A stretch of 64,000 nt of DNA. Source: Halorhabdus amylolytica (GTDB taxonomy: Archaea; Halobacteriota; Halobacteria; Halobacteriales; Haloarculaceae). The notes under the pieces are model-generated. The model searched no databases and was not told where the DNA came from. It was given only the letters and a program-made list of their open reading frames with translations. Shown here in pieces: positions 16,828 to 24,289 of this stretch. The position numbers and the translations under genes are program-made. Position 1 is the first letter of the stretch; each line of letters starts with the position of its first letter. The stretch lies in NCBI RefSeq assembly GCF_004944975.1, contig NZ_SPQG01000012.1, forward strand, positions 1 to 64,000, given 5' to 3'.

Positions 16828-17886
16828 CTAGAACTCGTTACAGACCGGCAGGCCGATCGTGTTGAAATCGCTCATGTCTTCGAGCGTGCCAGGAATCTCG
16901 TCGAGGCTGATCGTCTCGGAGACGAGCTCAGTGGGATTGAGTTTGCCTGTTTCGATCATGTCGAGCATCTCCGAGTAGTGTGAGGGTTGCAGCCCAAGTG
17001 AGCCGACAAAGTCGATCTCCGTCGCGACGAACAGGTCGACCGGGAGCGGGATCTCGCCACTCTCTTCTTCGGTCGTCAGGCCCAGCTGGACGTGGCGACC
17101 GTTCTTCGCGAGCGAGTGGACGGCGTTTCGCGTTGTTTCTTCGATCCCCAGAGCGTCGACGGATACGTCGGCGCCGCCGTTCGTGATCGCGGTGACCTCG
17201 TCGACGGGATCGACCTCGGTAGCATTGACCGTCTCGACGGCGCCGAGATCCTCTGCCTTCTCGAGCTTTTTGTCGTCAAGGTCGACACCGATCACGTTCG
17301 CCCCCAGTGCATCGGCGATCTGCACACCTGAAAGTCCGACCCCACCCAGTCCGTAGATCACGACGTCTTGGCCGCGTCCGACATCGCCACGATGGGCGAG
17401 CCCGTGATATGAGGTCATGAACCGACAGCCGATTCCAGCGGCCGTCTTCGGATCGATCGAGTCCGGGAGCGGGACGGCATTGACGTCTGCGGTCGGGATA
17501 TGGACCTTCTCTGCGAACGCACCCGGAGCCTCGTCCGAAAAGCCGAGGCCGATGTGGTTCTCGCAGATGTTCTCGTGGCCGGTACGGCAGAGATGGCAGT
17601 GTCCACACCCGAAGTTGAACGGGATCGCGACTTGCTGGCCGACCTCTACCTCTTCGACCTGTGGGCCTGTCTCGACGATCGTCCCGACGGGCTCGTGGCC
17701 AAGGATGTGCGGCGGCTCAGGTCGATAGTCGATCCAGTCCCAGTGGCCTTGCCAGGCGTGCCAGTCAGATCGGCATACGCCGACACTGTCGACCCGGGCA
17801 ACAGCCCCGTCCGGTTCGGGCTCTGGATCATCGACTTCTTTGACACTCAACGGCTCTTGAAACGCCTCCATCACAGCTGCCTGCAT
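16828..17886 (-). CDS. Zinc-dependent alcohol dehydrogenase with structural zinc lobe
   Basis: This 352-residue MDR dehydrogenase has the catalytic zinc set (CRSDWH, GHEPVG), the four-Cys structural zinc lobe CGHCHLCRTGHENIC near residues 93-107 and a Rossmann loop GLGGVGLSGVQ followed by VIGVDLDD. The acidic residue after the second strand indicates NAD rather than NADP. It is closer to classical and sorbitol/threonine-type dehydrogenases than the gene at 3052. Its position near the nucleoside cluster would suit removal of acetaldehyde made by DeoC, but a 520-bp gap separates them, so this link is weak. Confidence 0.88.
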   Translation of the reverse strand: MQAAVMEAFQEPLSVKEVDDPEPEPDGAVARVDSVGVCRSDWHAWQGHWDWIDYRPEPPHILGHEPVGTIVETGPQVEEVEVGQQVAIPFNFGCGHCHLCRTGHENICENHIGLGFSDEAPGAFAEKVHIPTADVNAVPLPDSIDPKTAAGIGCRFMTSYHGLAHRGDVGRGQDVVIYGLGGVGLSGVQIADALGANVIGVDLDDKKLEKAEDLGAVETVNATEVDPVDEVTAITNGGADVSVDALGIEETTRNAVHSLAKNGRHVQLGLTTEEESGEIPLPVDLFVATEIDFVGSLGLQPSHYSEMLDMIETGKLNPTELVSETISLDEIPGTLEDMSDFNTIGLPVCNEF

Positions 17887-18164
17887 ATCAAATCGATTTG
17901 TCGAGTGGATATGAGTTAAAATTTAGGGGTTAGAATAGTTTCTGGGTTCGACCGCTCGCCAGTGTCCGGTTTTGTGAGAATCGTCCGATCATAGCCTCAT
18001 GTCGGGATCTAGAATGATACTTGAGGGCGGTACGCAAGCTGGATGGAGGATTTATCATCCCCTTCGTGGTAGAACTCTCGCATGCCACCACAATGGCTCC
18101 GAGAACCCGGATCTCTGTCTTTCTCTCCTTCGAACATTTATATGAGAGTGAGAAGAAGGATATT

Positions 18165-18509
18165 GTGAACGATGACGGGTTATTGGTCGGCATCGTCGGT
18201 TGGTCAGTGATATTAACCAGGACCGAATCCTTGCCGACGAACGGCTTCACAGCCGTCGGTCTCCCTATCGCGACGGCGATCATAGGGATCGTCGGTATGA
18301 CAGCCATCTGGATTGCTACCGGACGAGAGTTGAAGGGTGACGCTGCTTCGAAACTTCTTATCGGTTTTCTCTCAGACGCAGTCATCGGATTCTATCTGAT
18401 TTGGCGGTTTTTCTCTGGCACATGGACGACAATGAAAAGCGTGCTAGCCGTGATCGTCCTGCTTTCGCCGGTCGGGTACGCAGTATCTCTGCGCGAAGCC
18501 AACGAGTAG
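18165..18509 (+). CDS. Four-helix membrane protein of unknown function
   Basis: From a GTG at 18165 the frame gives 114 residues with four hydrophobic stretches (LLVGIVGWSVIL, AVGLPIATAIIGIVGMTAIW, LLIGFLSDAVIGFYLIW, SVLAVIVLLSPVGYAV). A TTTATATG box at 18138-18145 lies about 24 bases before that GTG, so a leaderless transcript from it fits best. Longer versions starting at 18021 or at ATG 18093 would begin upstream of the promoter. I recognise no family. It runs against the DUF6159-like gene, which converges on it. Confidence 0.55.
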   Translation: MNDDGLLVGIVGWSVILTRTESLPTNGFTAVGLPIATAIIGIVGMTAIWIATGRELKGDAASKLLIGFLSDAVIGFYLIWRFFSGTWTTMKSVLAVIVLLSPVGYAVSLREANE

Positions 18510-18650
18510 CGTCCCGTCACCTTGGAACGGTCAATTTTGCGTCTGGCATCCGACAATCCGTCGACGTGATTCAACGCCGTTTCAGCGGCGATCTGTTTCG
18601 TTTTGCATTGCGGGAGATCCACTCGCCAGAGACAAAACCACTTGTTACTG

Positions 18651-19508
18651 TTAGATCCGGCCGCCCAGCATCCCAGATGACCCCTGACTCCCGCCACCCA
18701 GTCGGTTGAAGTCCATGTCCTCGAAGAACTCGGGCGCCTCGTCCTCGGTCGCGTAGACGTACAGTGCGGTCTTTGCGATGCCGGTCAGCGCTTGGCCGAT
18801 CAGGTACGCGAGCACGATGGCCGTGCCGCCGATCGCGATCGTCACCAGAATCCCCACCAGTCCCGCCCCTGCGAACGTCAGGAACGTCACGCCCGCCACG
18901 GCAACCCCACCGAGTACGAGTACGAACGTGACGATAGAGATCGCCGACAGCGTCCCGAGCGACTCTCCCCACGTCCGCTTGATCGTGTGGCCGCTCTCCC
19001 TGAACATGCCTGTGATCGAGGTCTCCTCGAAGACGATCACTGGCACGACGAAGTAGGTCATCACGCCCCATGCGAGGCTGAAGAGGGCTGCCAGGATCGT
19101 CCCGCCGATCTCACTCGACTCCTCGATCCCCCGGATGATCACACCAACGATCGCGGCGACGATCGACCACGCCAGCAACTGCCAGCGCTTCTCCCAGGCG
19201 ATTGCCAGACTCGCCCGGATCGTCGGTTCTCTCCCGCGGAAGGTCTCTCGGGTCGCCGCGACCAGCGCTGCCGTGAAGAACGACGCGATGAACGTTTCGA
19301 CGACGTAGATGACGAACAGCGTGGCGTACATGATCGGTCCCGACCCGAGGTCGGCCAAGAACAACCCGCCGAAGACCGTCATGACGAACGCCAGCCCGGC
19401 GAGGCCACCCAACAGCGGGAACGCAAGTAGATTCGGGTGTGCCCGCAACACCCGGCCGCTGCGCCGTGCCAACCCGAACCCGATCGAGATGCGTCTGAAG
19501 ATTCCCAT
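18651..19508 (-). CDS. DUF6159-like polytopic membrane protein
   Basis: The 285-residue protein has an N-terminal amphipathic stretch (GIFRRISIGFGLARRSGRVLRAHP) and about six membrane helices. A soluble C-tail (VYATEDEAPEFFEDMDFNRL) ends in a Gly/Ser-rich run and MLGGRI. The layout resembles haloarchaeal DUF6159 proteins, whose role is unknown; the family number is from memory. The start at 19508 (MGIFRR) is preferred over an ATG at 19559. A relic of its last 46 codons lies at 16433-16570. Confidence 0.7.
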   Translation of the reverse strand: MGIFRRISIGFGLARRSGRVLRAHPNLLAFPLLGGLAGLAFVMTVFGGLFLADLGSGPIMYATLFVIYVVETFIASFFTAALVAATRETFRGREPTIRASLAIAWEKRWQLLAWSIVAAIVGVIIRGIEESSEIGGTILAALFSLAWGVMTYFVVPVIVFEETSITGMFRESGHTIKRTWGESLGTLSAISIVTFVLVLGGVAVAGVTFLTFAGAGLVGILVTIAIGGTAIVLAYLIGQALTGIAKTALYVYATEDEAPEFFEDMDFNRLGGGSQGSSGMLGGRI

Positions 19509-19622
19509 CGTGCAGGATACCCATCTCTCGTCGATCGTATGAACGTTCCCTTTCAGCACCAGTCCGTTTCGCCTCGTCGCAACGTCGCCGCCCTTGAGGA
19601 TTAACTGTCGTCCCCGGCGTCA

Positions 19623-19940
19623 CTAGCCGTACTTGTAGGAGACGCCGCTGCCGTTCTCGGGGTACTCCCAGACGACGTTGCCGTGCTGGCAGGCCCACCG
19701 GCAACTGCCACACTCCAGGCAGTTCTCGTAGGCGATCGTCGGGACCCCGTCGTCGCCTTCCATCCGCCAGACGTTGGCGGGACAGACCGAGACACAGTCC
19801 TGGGTGACGCACTTCTCCTCGCAGATCCCGGGCAGTTTCACGTCGAGGTGTGACTCGCCGGGGTCCTCGTACTTGACGGTGTATAGGCGGTCCTCGATCG
19901 ATGGCTGTTCGACGTCTGGGGTCTTCGGTTGTGCACTCAT
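19623..19940 (-). CDS. fixX: Ferredoxin-like protein FixX
   Basis: The 105-residue ferredoxin carries Cys in EEKCVTQDCVSVCPANVW and YENCLECGSCRWACQHG. It is the FixX type that passes electrons from the ETF to the FixC quinone oxidoreductase. It is the last gene of a leftward fixABCX-order operon and starts two bases after fixC. The four-Cys CxxCxxC set near residues 74-84 would hold one [4Fe-4S] cluster. The N-terminal 40 residues are acidic and lack a cluster motif. Confidence 0.92.
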   Translation of the reverse strand: MSAQPKTPDVEQPSIEDRLYTVKYEDPGESHLDVKLPGICEEKCVTQDCVSVCPANVWRMEGDDGVPTIAYENCLECGSCRWACQHGNVVWEYPENGSGVSYKYG

Positions 19941-19942
19941 TG

Positions 19943-21355
19943 TTAGCTGAACAGCTTGCGGTATTTCCAGGCTTTCTTCGCCGCCCCGAGGTACCCGCCC
20001 ATCGCGCCGACGAGGCGCTTGCGGGCGGATTTCGTGTGGCGGGTCTTCGGCTCGTCGTTCATCCGGAAGTAGTCGGTCTCGGCGTCGGCGATGGCTCGGG
20101 GCAGGTCATCAAAGAGGAATTCCTTGTCTTCCGCGGCGGCGTCGAGGAACCACCCGTAGTGGTTCAGGTTGTCAATCACCCACGAGTCGTTCATGGCCTC
20201 CTCGTAGGCCGACAGCGCCGCCGCATCCGTCCGACCCGACGCGACCGCGTCGGCGACGGCTTTCCCGGCCTGGTAACCGCTCTCGACGGCCATGTTCGTC
20301 CCTTCGAGGTGCAGACCGTTGTTGAGCACCAGACCCGCCGCGTCGCCCGTGATCACCGCGCCGTCGTGGACGAGGTCGGGCATCGCGTCGGGGCCACCCT
20401 CGGGGATCGCGTGGGCGGAGTACTCGATCATCCGGCCACCCGTGACCAGCGGTGCGACCGCCGGGTGGGACTTGAAATCGTCGAGCACCTCGTCAGGGCT
20501 CCGCTCGTCGTGGACGGCGTCCTCGATGGAGTAGACGACGCCGATGGATAGCGTCCGTTTGTTCGTGTAGATGAACCCGCCGCCGACGGCGTCGCCGACC
20601 GCGCCGTCGCCGAAGTAGTGCATCGCTGCCCCCTCCTCGTCGGTGAGGTGGAAGCGATCCTCGATCGTCTCGCGATCGTACTTCCGGACCTCCTTCGCGG
20701 AGACCGCGACGTCCGTGCGCTGCTGGGATTCGGCCAAGCCCGCTCCCTCACTCACGAGGGAGTTCGCCCCCTCGGCGAGCACCACCGTCGGCGCGTGCAG
20801 CCTACCGTCCGGGCGGTCGGTCTCGACACCGGCGATGGCCCCCTTCTCGCGGACGAGATCGGTCACAGTCGTTTCGGTGATGAGCGTCGCGCCGGCGTCG
20901 ACGGCCTGCTCGGCGAACCACTCGTCGAAATCTCCGCGCAACACCATCCAGGAGTCGTTGTGTGGCTCTTCCTTCCAGGCCGCCGGCTGCATCGAGACTT
21001 CGGTGGCGTCGCCCTCCTCGGAGAGCATCGAGAAGGTCTTCTGGGCGACGAAACGCTGCTTGGGAGCGTCCTCGAAGTCCGTCAGCTCCCGGATCCGTGG
21101 GGTGAACATGATCCCGCCGAAGACGTTCTTCGTCCCCGGGGAATTCCCGCGTTCGAGCATGATGACGTCCAGACCCTCCTCGGCCATCGTCAACGCGGCG
21201 GCACTCCCGGCCAGCCCCGCACCGACGACGATCGCATCGAACTCGCCGTCGTAGCTCGGCGTCTCGCTCGTGGACTGGGGCATCGGTGGCCCCTCGCTCT
21301 CCTCGGGCTCGGGTTCGACGCCGGCGTCCTCGCCTGACTGGGCGTCCGTGCTCAT
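19943..21355 (-). CDS. fixC: Electron-transfer flavoprotein-quinone oxidoreductase FixC
   Basis: This 470-residue flavoprotein has an acidic leader of about 35 residues, then the FAD fingerprint AIVVGAGLAGSAAALTMAEEG and a GDAAGLVLNNG FAD-contact motif near residue 340. It accepts electrons from FixAB through FixX and reduces quinone at the membrane. Its start overlaps the fixB stop by four bases (21352-21355), so the two are translationally coupled. Length and domain order match bacterial and archaeal FixC. Confidence 0.93.
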   Translation of the reverse strand: MSTDAQSGEDAGVEPEPEESEGPPMPQSTSETPSYDGEFDAIVVGAGLAGSAAALTMAEEGLDVIMLERGNSPGTKNVFGGIMFTPRIRELTDFEDAPKQRFVAQKTFSMLSEEGDATEVSMQPAAWKEEPHNDSWMVLRGDFDEWFAEQAVDAGATLITETTVTDLVREKGAIAGVETDRPDGRLHAPTVVLAEGANSLVSEGAGLAESQQRTDVAVSAKEVRKYDRETIEDRFHLTDEEGAAMHYFGDGAVGDAVGGGFIYTNKRTLSIGVVYSIEDAVHDERSPDEVLDDFKSHPAVAPLVTGGRMIEYSAHAIPEGGPDAMPDLVHDGAVITGDAAGLVLNNGLHLEGTNMAVESGYQAGKAVADAVASGRTDAAALSAYEEAMNDSWVIDNLNHYGWFLDAAAEDKEFLFDDLPRAIADAETDYFRMNDEPKTRHTKSARKRLVGAMGGYLGAAKKAWKYRKLFS

Positions 21356-22398
21356 GCTGTCACCTCCTGGGCGTCATCACCGAGACGCTCCCCCAAGAGT
21401 TCGATCAGTTCCGGTAGGACCTCCGCATAATCCTCGACGATGCCGTAGTCGGCGTTCTCGAAGATCGGCGCGTTGGCATCGTTGTTGATAGCGATCACAG
21501 TCTCGGAGTCGTCCATCCCTTCGACGTGCTGGATCGCCCCTGAGATCCCCACGGCGATATAGAGCTTCGGACGGACGGTCTTGCCGGTCTGGCCGACCTG
21601 TCGGGACGGTTCGATCCAGCCTTCCTCGACGGCCTCGCGAGTCGCTGCGACTTCGCCGCCGAGCAGATCCGCGAGTTCCCACAGTGGATCGAAGTCCCCT
21701 TCCAGTCCCATGCCGCCAGCGACGACGACTTCGGCGTCGGTGATGTCCGCGACGTCGCCGACCTCGCGTTCGAGCACCTCCGTCATCGTCTCCTCCTCGC
21801 TGACAACGACGTCGACCTCTTCGATCTCGCCCTCCCGGCTCTCGTCGCGTTCAGGCGTGTCGAAGACGCCCGGACGGACGGTCGACATTTGCGGGCGGTG
21901 ATTCGGGCAGATGATCGTCGCCAGCGCGTCCCCGCCGAAGGCCGGCCGGCGCATCTCGTAGCGTTCGTCGGTGATTTCTAGTTCCGTCGTGTCGGCGGTC
22001 AGGCCCGCGTGAGTCGGGACGGCGACGCGACCGGCGAAGTCCCGGCCGGTGTGGGTCCCGCCGATCAGCGCGATGTCCGGCTTGCGGACCTCCACGAGGT
22101 GACGGAACTGCTCGCCGTAGGGGTCGGCACGGTAGGGCTCGAAGATCGGATCGTCGGCAATCAGGACGCGATCCGCGCCGCGGGCGATGGCTTCTTGGGG
22201 AATTTCTGACTCCCGGATGTCTTCGCCCATGACCAGTGCCACCAGATCCTCGTTCTTCTGGTCGGCGAGTTCGCGACCCTTGGCGAGCAATTCCCAGGCG
22301 ACCTTCGCGACCTCGCCGTCGTGTTGTTCGACGAACACCCAGACGTCGCTGTGAGCCTCGATGTCGGCGGCCGTGTCGGCGTCGGCTCCGGCCGCCAT
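21352..22398 (-). CDS. fixB: Electron-transfer flavoprotein alpha subunit FixB
   Basis: The 348-residue subunit has the ETF N-terminal domain (VWVFVEQHDGEVAKVAWELL) and the conserved FAD-binding C-terminal domain. The latter includes SRQVGQTGKTVRPKLYIAVG, ISGAIQHVEGM and AINNDANAPIFENADYGIV. It carries the FAD that receives electrons from acyl-CoA or other dehydrogenases, possibly by flavin bifurcation as in characterised FixABCX complexes. It starts one base after the fixA stop, with no intervening promoter. Confidence 0.93.
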   Translation of the reverse strand: MAAGADADTAADIEAHSDVWVFVEQHDGEVAKVAWELLAKGRELADQKNEDLVALVMGEDIRESEIPQEAIARGADRVLIADDPIFEPYRADPYGEQFRHLVEVRKPDIALIGGTHTGRDFAGRVAVPTHAGLTADTTELEITDERYEMRRPAFGGDALATIICPNHRPQMSTVRPGVFDTPERDESREGEIEEVDVVVSEEETMTEVLEREVGDVADITDAEVVVAGGMGLEGDFDPLWELADLLGGEVAATREAVEEGWIEPSRQVGQTGKTVRPKLYIAVGISGAIQHVEGMDDSETVIAINNDANAPIFENADYGIVEDYAEVLPELIELLGERLGDDAQEVTA

Positions 22399-22399
22399 C

Positions 22400-23179
22400 T
22401 CAGCTCACCTCCGCGATGCGATCGGCCAGGTTCTCGACGTCGTCGACGAGCTCTTGCTCGCGCGGGACTGGTTCGGCGGTGGCCATCCCGCCGACCTGCG
22501 TCGGCGAGACCGCCAGGCCGACCTCGTCCTCGACGCCGATGTCGGCGGCCGACCACTCGACCGGCTCGAAATCGGTCTCGGCGTAGATCTTCCGGTGGAG
22601 TCCTGCCGTCCGGGGCTCGTTCTCGCCGAACTCCATGGCGACGACGACGGGCAGTTCGGCGGCGACCCGCTCGTAGCCGCCCTCGACGTCGCGTTTCGCG
22701 ACGAGCTGGTCCTCCTCGGGGCGTGGCTCGAGTTCCTCGACGTAGGTGAGCTGTGCCCAGTCGTTGTGGGCGGCGATGCCCGGCGGAACCTGGCCCGTCG
22801 AGGAGTCGGTCGTCTCCTCGCCCCCGAAAACCACGTCGGCGTCGAGTTCCTCGGCTGCCCGAGCCAGCGCGAGGCTCGTCGGCCAGGTGTCGCTACCCCC
22901 GAAGGCACGATCCGTTAGCAACACGGCGTCGTCGGCGCCCATACCGACGGCCGCGCGCAGTACCTCGTGGGCGCTGGCTGGCCCCATCGTGAGGGCCGTG
23001 ACCGTGCCACCGACTGCGTCCCGCACTTCCAGGGCCGCCTCGACGGCGTTGTAGTCCGGTGCGTTCATCACCGCGTCGGCGTCCGCCCGGTTGAGCGTCC
23101 CCGTATCGGGGTCGATCGACACCTCTGCGGCGTCCGGTACCTGCTTGACGCAGACGACAATCGTCCAGTCGTCGCTCAT
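22400..23179 (-). CDS. fixA: Electron-transfer flavoprotein beta subunit FixA
   Basis: First gene of the fixABCX operon, 259 residues, opening TIVVCVKQVPDAAEVSIDPD with the typical NRADADAVMNAPDYNAVEAAL. The adenine-nucleotide site VFGGEETTDSSTGQVPPGIA is intact. FixA pairs with FixB to make the ETF heterodimer. The second bound nucleotide (FAD in bifurcating ETFs, AMP in others) cannot be told by eye. About 120 bp upstream are three near-identical GAGATRCRT elements that could control the operon. Confidence 0.93.
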   Translation of the reverse strand: MSDDWTIVVCVKQVPDAAEVSIDPDTGTLNRADADAVMNAPDYNAVEAALEVRDAVGGTVTALTMGPASAHEVLRAAVGMGADDAVLLTDRAFGGSDTWPTSLALARAAEELDADVVFGGEETTDSSTGQVPPGIAAHNDWAQLTYVEELEPRPEEDQLVAKRDVEGGYERVAAELPVVVAMEFGENEPRTAGLHRKIYAETDFEPVEWSAADIGVEDEVGLAVSPTQVGGMATAEPVPREQELVDDVENLADRIAEVS

Positions 23180-23297
23180 CGCTACTTTGACCCCCTATAT
23201 AGTGGGATTGACGTTCGGTTCACATCGGGAGAACTGTCCCTAACGATAGTAAATGACAACCCGATTCCCAGCACGTGAAAACGGTGTCTGCCCGTAT

Positions 23298-23380
23298 TTG
23301 AGATGCATCACGGCATCTCCAATCTCATATTCGAGATACGTCACGCACACCCTAATTCACGATTTCGAGATGCGTATCGC
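23298..23380. repeat. Three GAGATRCRT direct repeats upstream of fixA
   Basis: TTGAGATGCATCACGG near 23299, TCGAGATACGTCACGC near 23331 and TCGAGATGCGTATCGC near 23365 repeat at 32-34 bp steps, about three helical turns. They lie between the fixA start at 23179 and the end of the next gene at 23409. Regular phasing suggests binding sites for a regulator of fixABCX. The first copy begins about 120 bp from the ATG. Confidence 0.5.
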
Positions 23381-23408
23381 ACGTGTCCCCCACATATTTG
23401 GGGTATCG

Positions 23409-23678
23409 TCACTCCAGGCGATCGGCGTGTTCGTGGAGTTCCTCGGCGAGTTCGCGGGCCTGGTCGGCCGTCAGTTCGACCGTCTCGGCGTGAGCAGCGA
23501 GTTCCTCCACCTCGGTGTTGTCGAGTTCGAGTTCGAGTCGGACGCGGTCGGGGTCCGTCCGGTCGGTCGTGACGTTCAGGACGGCCGGTGCCTTCGCGTC
23601 GAAGCCGTGACCTTCGACCTGAGCGGAAAGGAAATCGAAGGTCGTGTACGCGTTGACCGTGAGGATGCGGTCGGCCAT
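23409..23678 (-). CDS. DUF6360-like small conserved protein
   Basis: An 89-residue acidic protein starting MADRILTVNAYTTFDFLSAQ, with a beta-rich middle (VRLELELDNTEVEELA) and a helical end (ELAEELHEHADRLE). It has no Cys or membrane span and looks like a haloarchaeal family filed, from memory, as DUF6360. It is leftward and ends about 230 bp before fixA starts, so it could be read into fixABCX but probably has its own promoter. No function is known. Confidence 0.7.
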   Translation of the reverse strand: MADRILTVNAYTTFDFLSAQVEGHGFDAKAPAVLNVTTDRTDPDRVRLELELDNTEVEELAAHAETVELTADQARELAEELHEHADRLE

Positions 23679-23761
23679 ACGCGGATTGACGGCCGGGCGG
23701 ACTTAGCCGTGTCGCCCACCAGAAAAACGGAGAGCGAAGAGGTCGAAATCGGCCGGGACGC

Positions 23762-24055
23762 CTACGAGATGTCTTCGACGATCTCCCTGAATTCTCCTTC
23801 GTTGAAGCCCCGAAGGGTCTCGGTCCGGACGTTGCCCCCTTTCCCGAGGATCAGCGCGTACTCGGCGGCGGTCTCGTCGTCCGGGAACTCGGCGATTGCG
23901 ACCCCGTCGTACTGCCCCATCGTGACGTAAAAGTCCACGAATTCTCCACCGAGATCGGCGACGAGATCCTTGTGGGCCTCGACGCGGTCCGGACTCGATT
24001 CCACTGTCGAAATTCCCTGCTCCGTGTACTCTAGCAGGGTCACGTACGTTGGCAT
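23762..24055 (-). CDS. GYD domain protein
   Basis: The 97-residue protein MPTYVTLLEYTEQGISTVES follows the GYD pattern, with a ferredoxin-like fold and the GQYDGVAIAEFPDDETAAEYAL segment near residue 50 that gives the family its name. GYD proteins are small, probably dimeric and of unknown role. The start at 24055 matches the family length; the frame upstream of it is not conserved-looking. It is a lone leftward gene downstream of the nitrite/sulfite reductase. Confidence 0.85.
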   Translation of the reverse strand: MPTYVTLLEYTEQGISTVESSPDRVEAHKDLVADLGGEFVDFYVTMGQYDGVAIAEFPDDETAAEYALILGKGGNVRTETLRGFNEGEFREIVEDIS

Positions 24056-24289
24056 TGGTGATCTCTCCCTGTCAGTTGCGCCCTCCGACTGGCCACGCCG
24101 GACACCCTCTTTTCGACGGGCGCATGTTTGACGTTGACACGCCACGACCATAAGTATGGACCCGGCAATCAGTGTTGGTTCCCCTCTAGGTGTCTTGACA
24201 GCATTGCTGACTTCGTCCGTGCCCGTCCGACAATCGCCGTTGGTCTCGCCCGTCGGCACGACGGGCGGAACACCGTAGACTCCCTCCGA

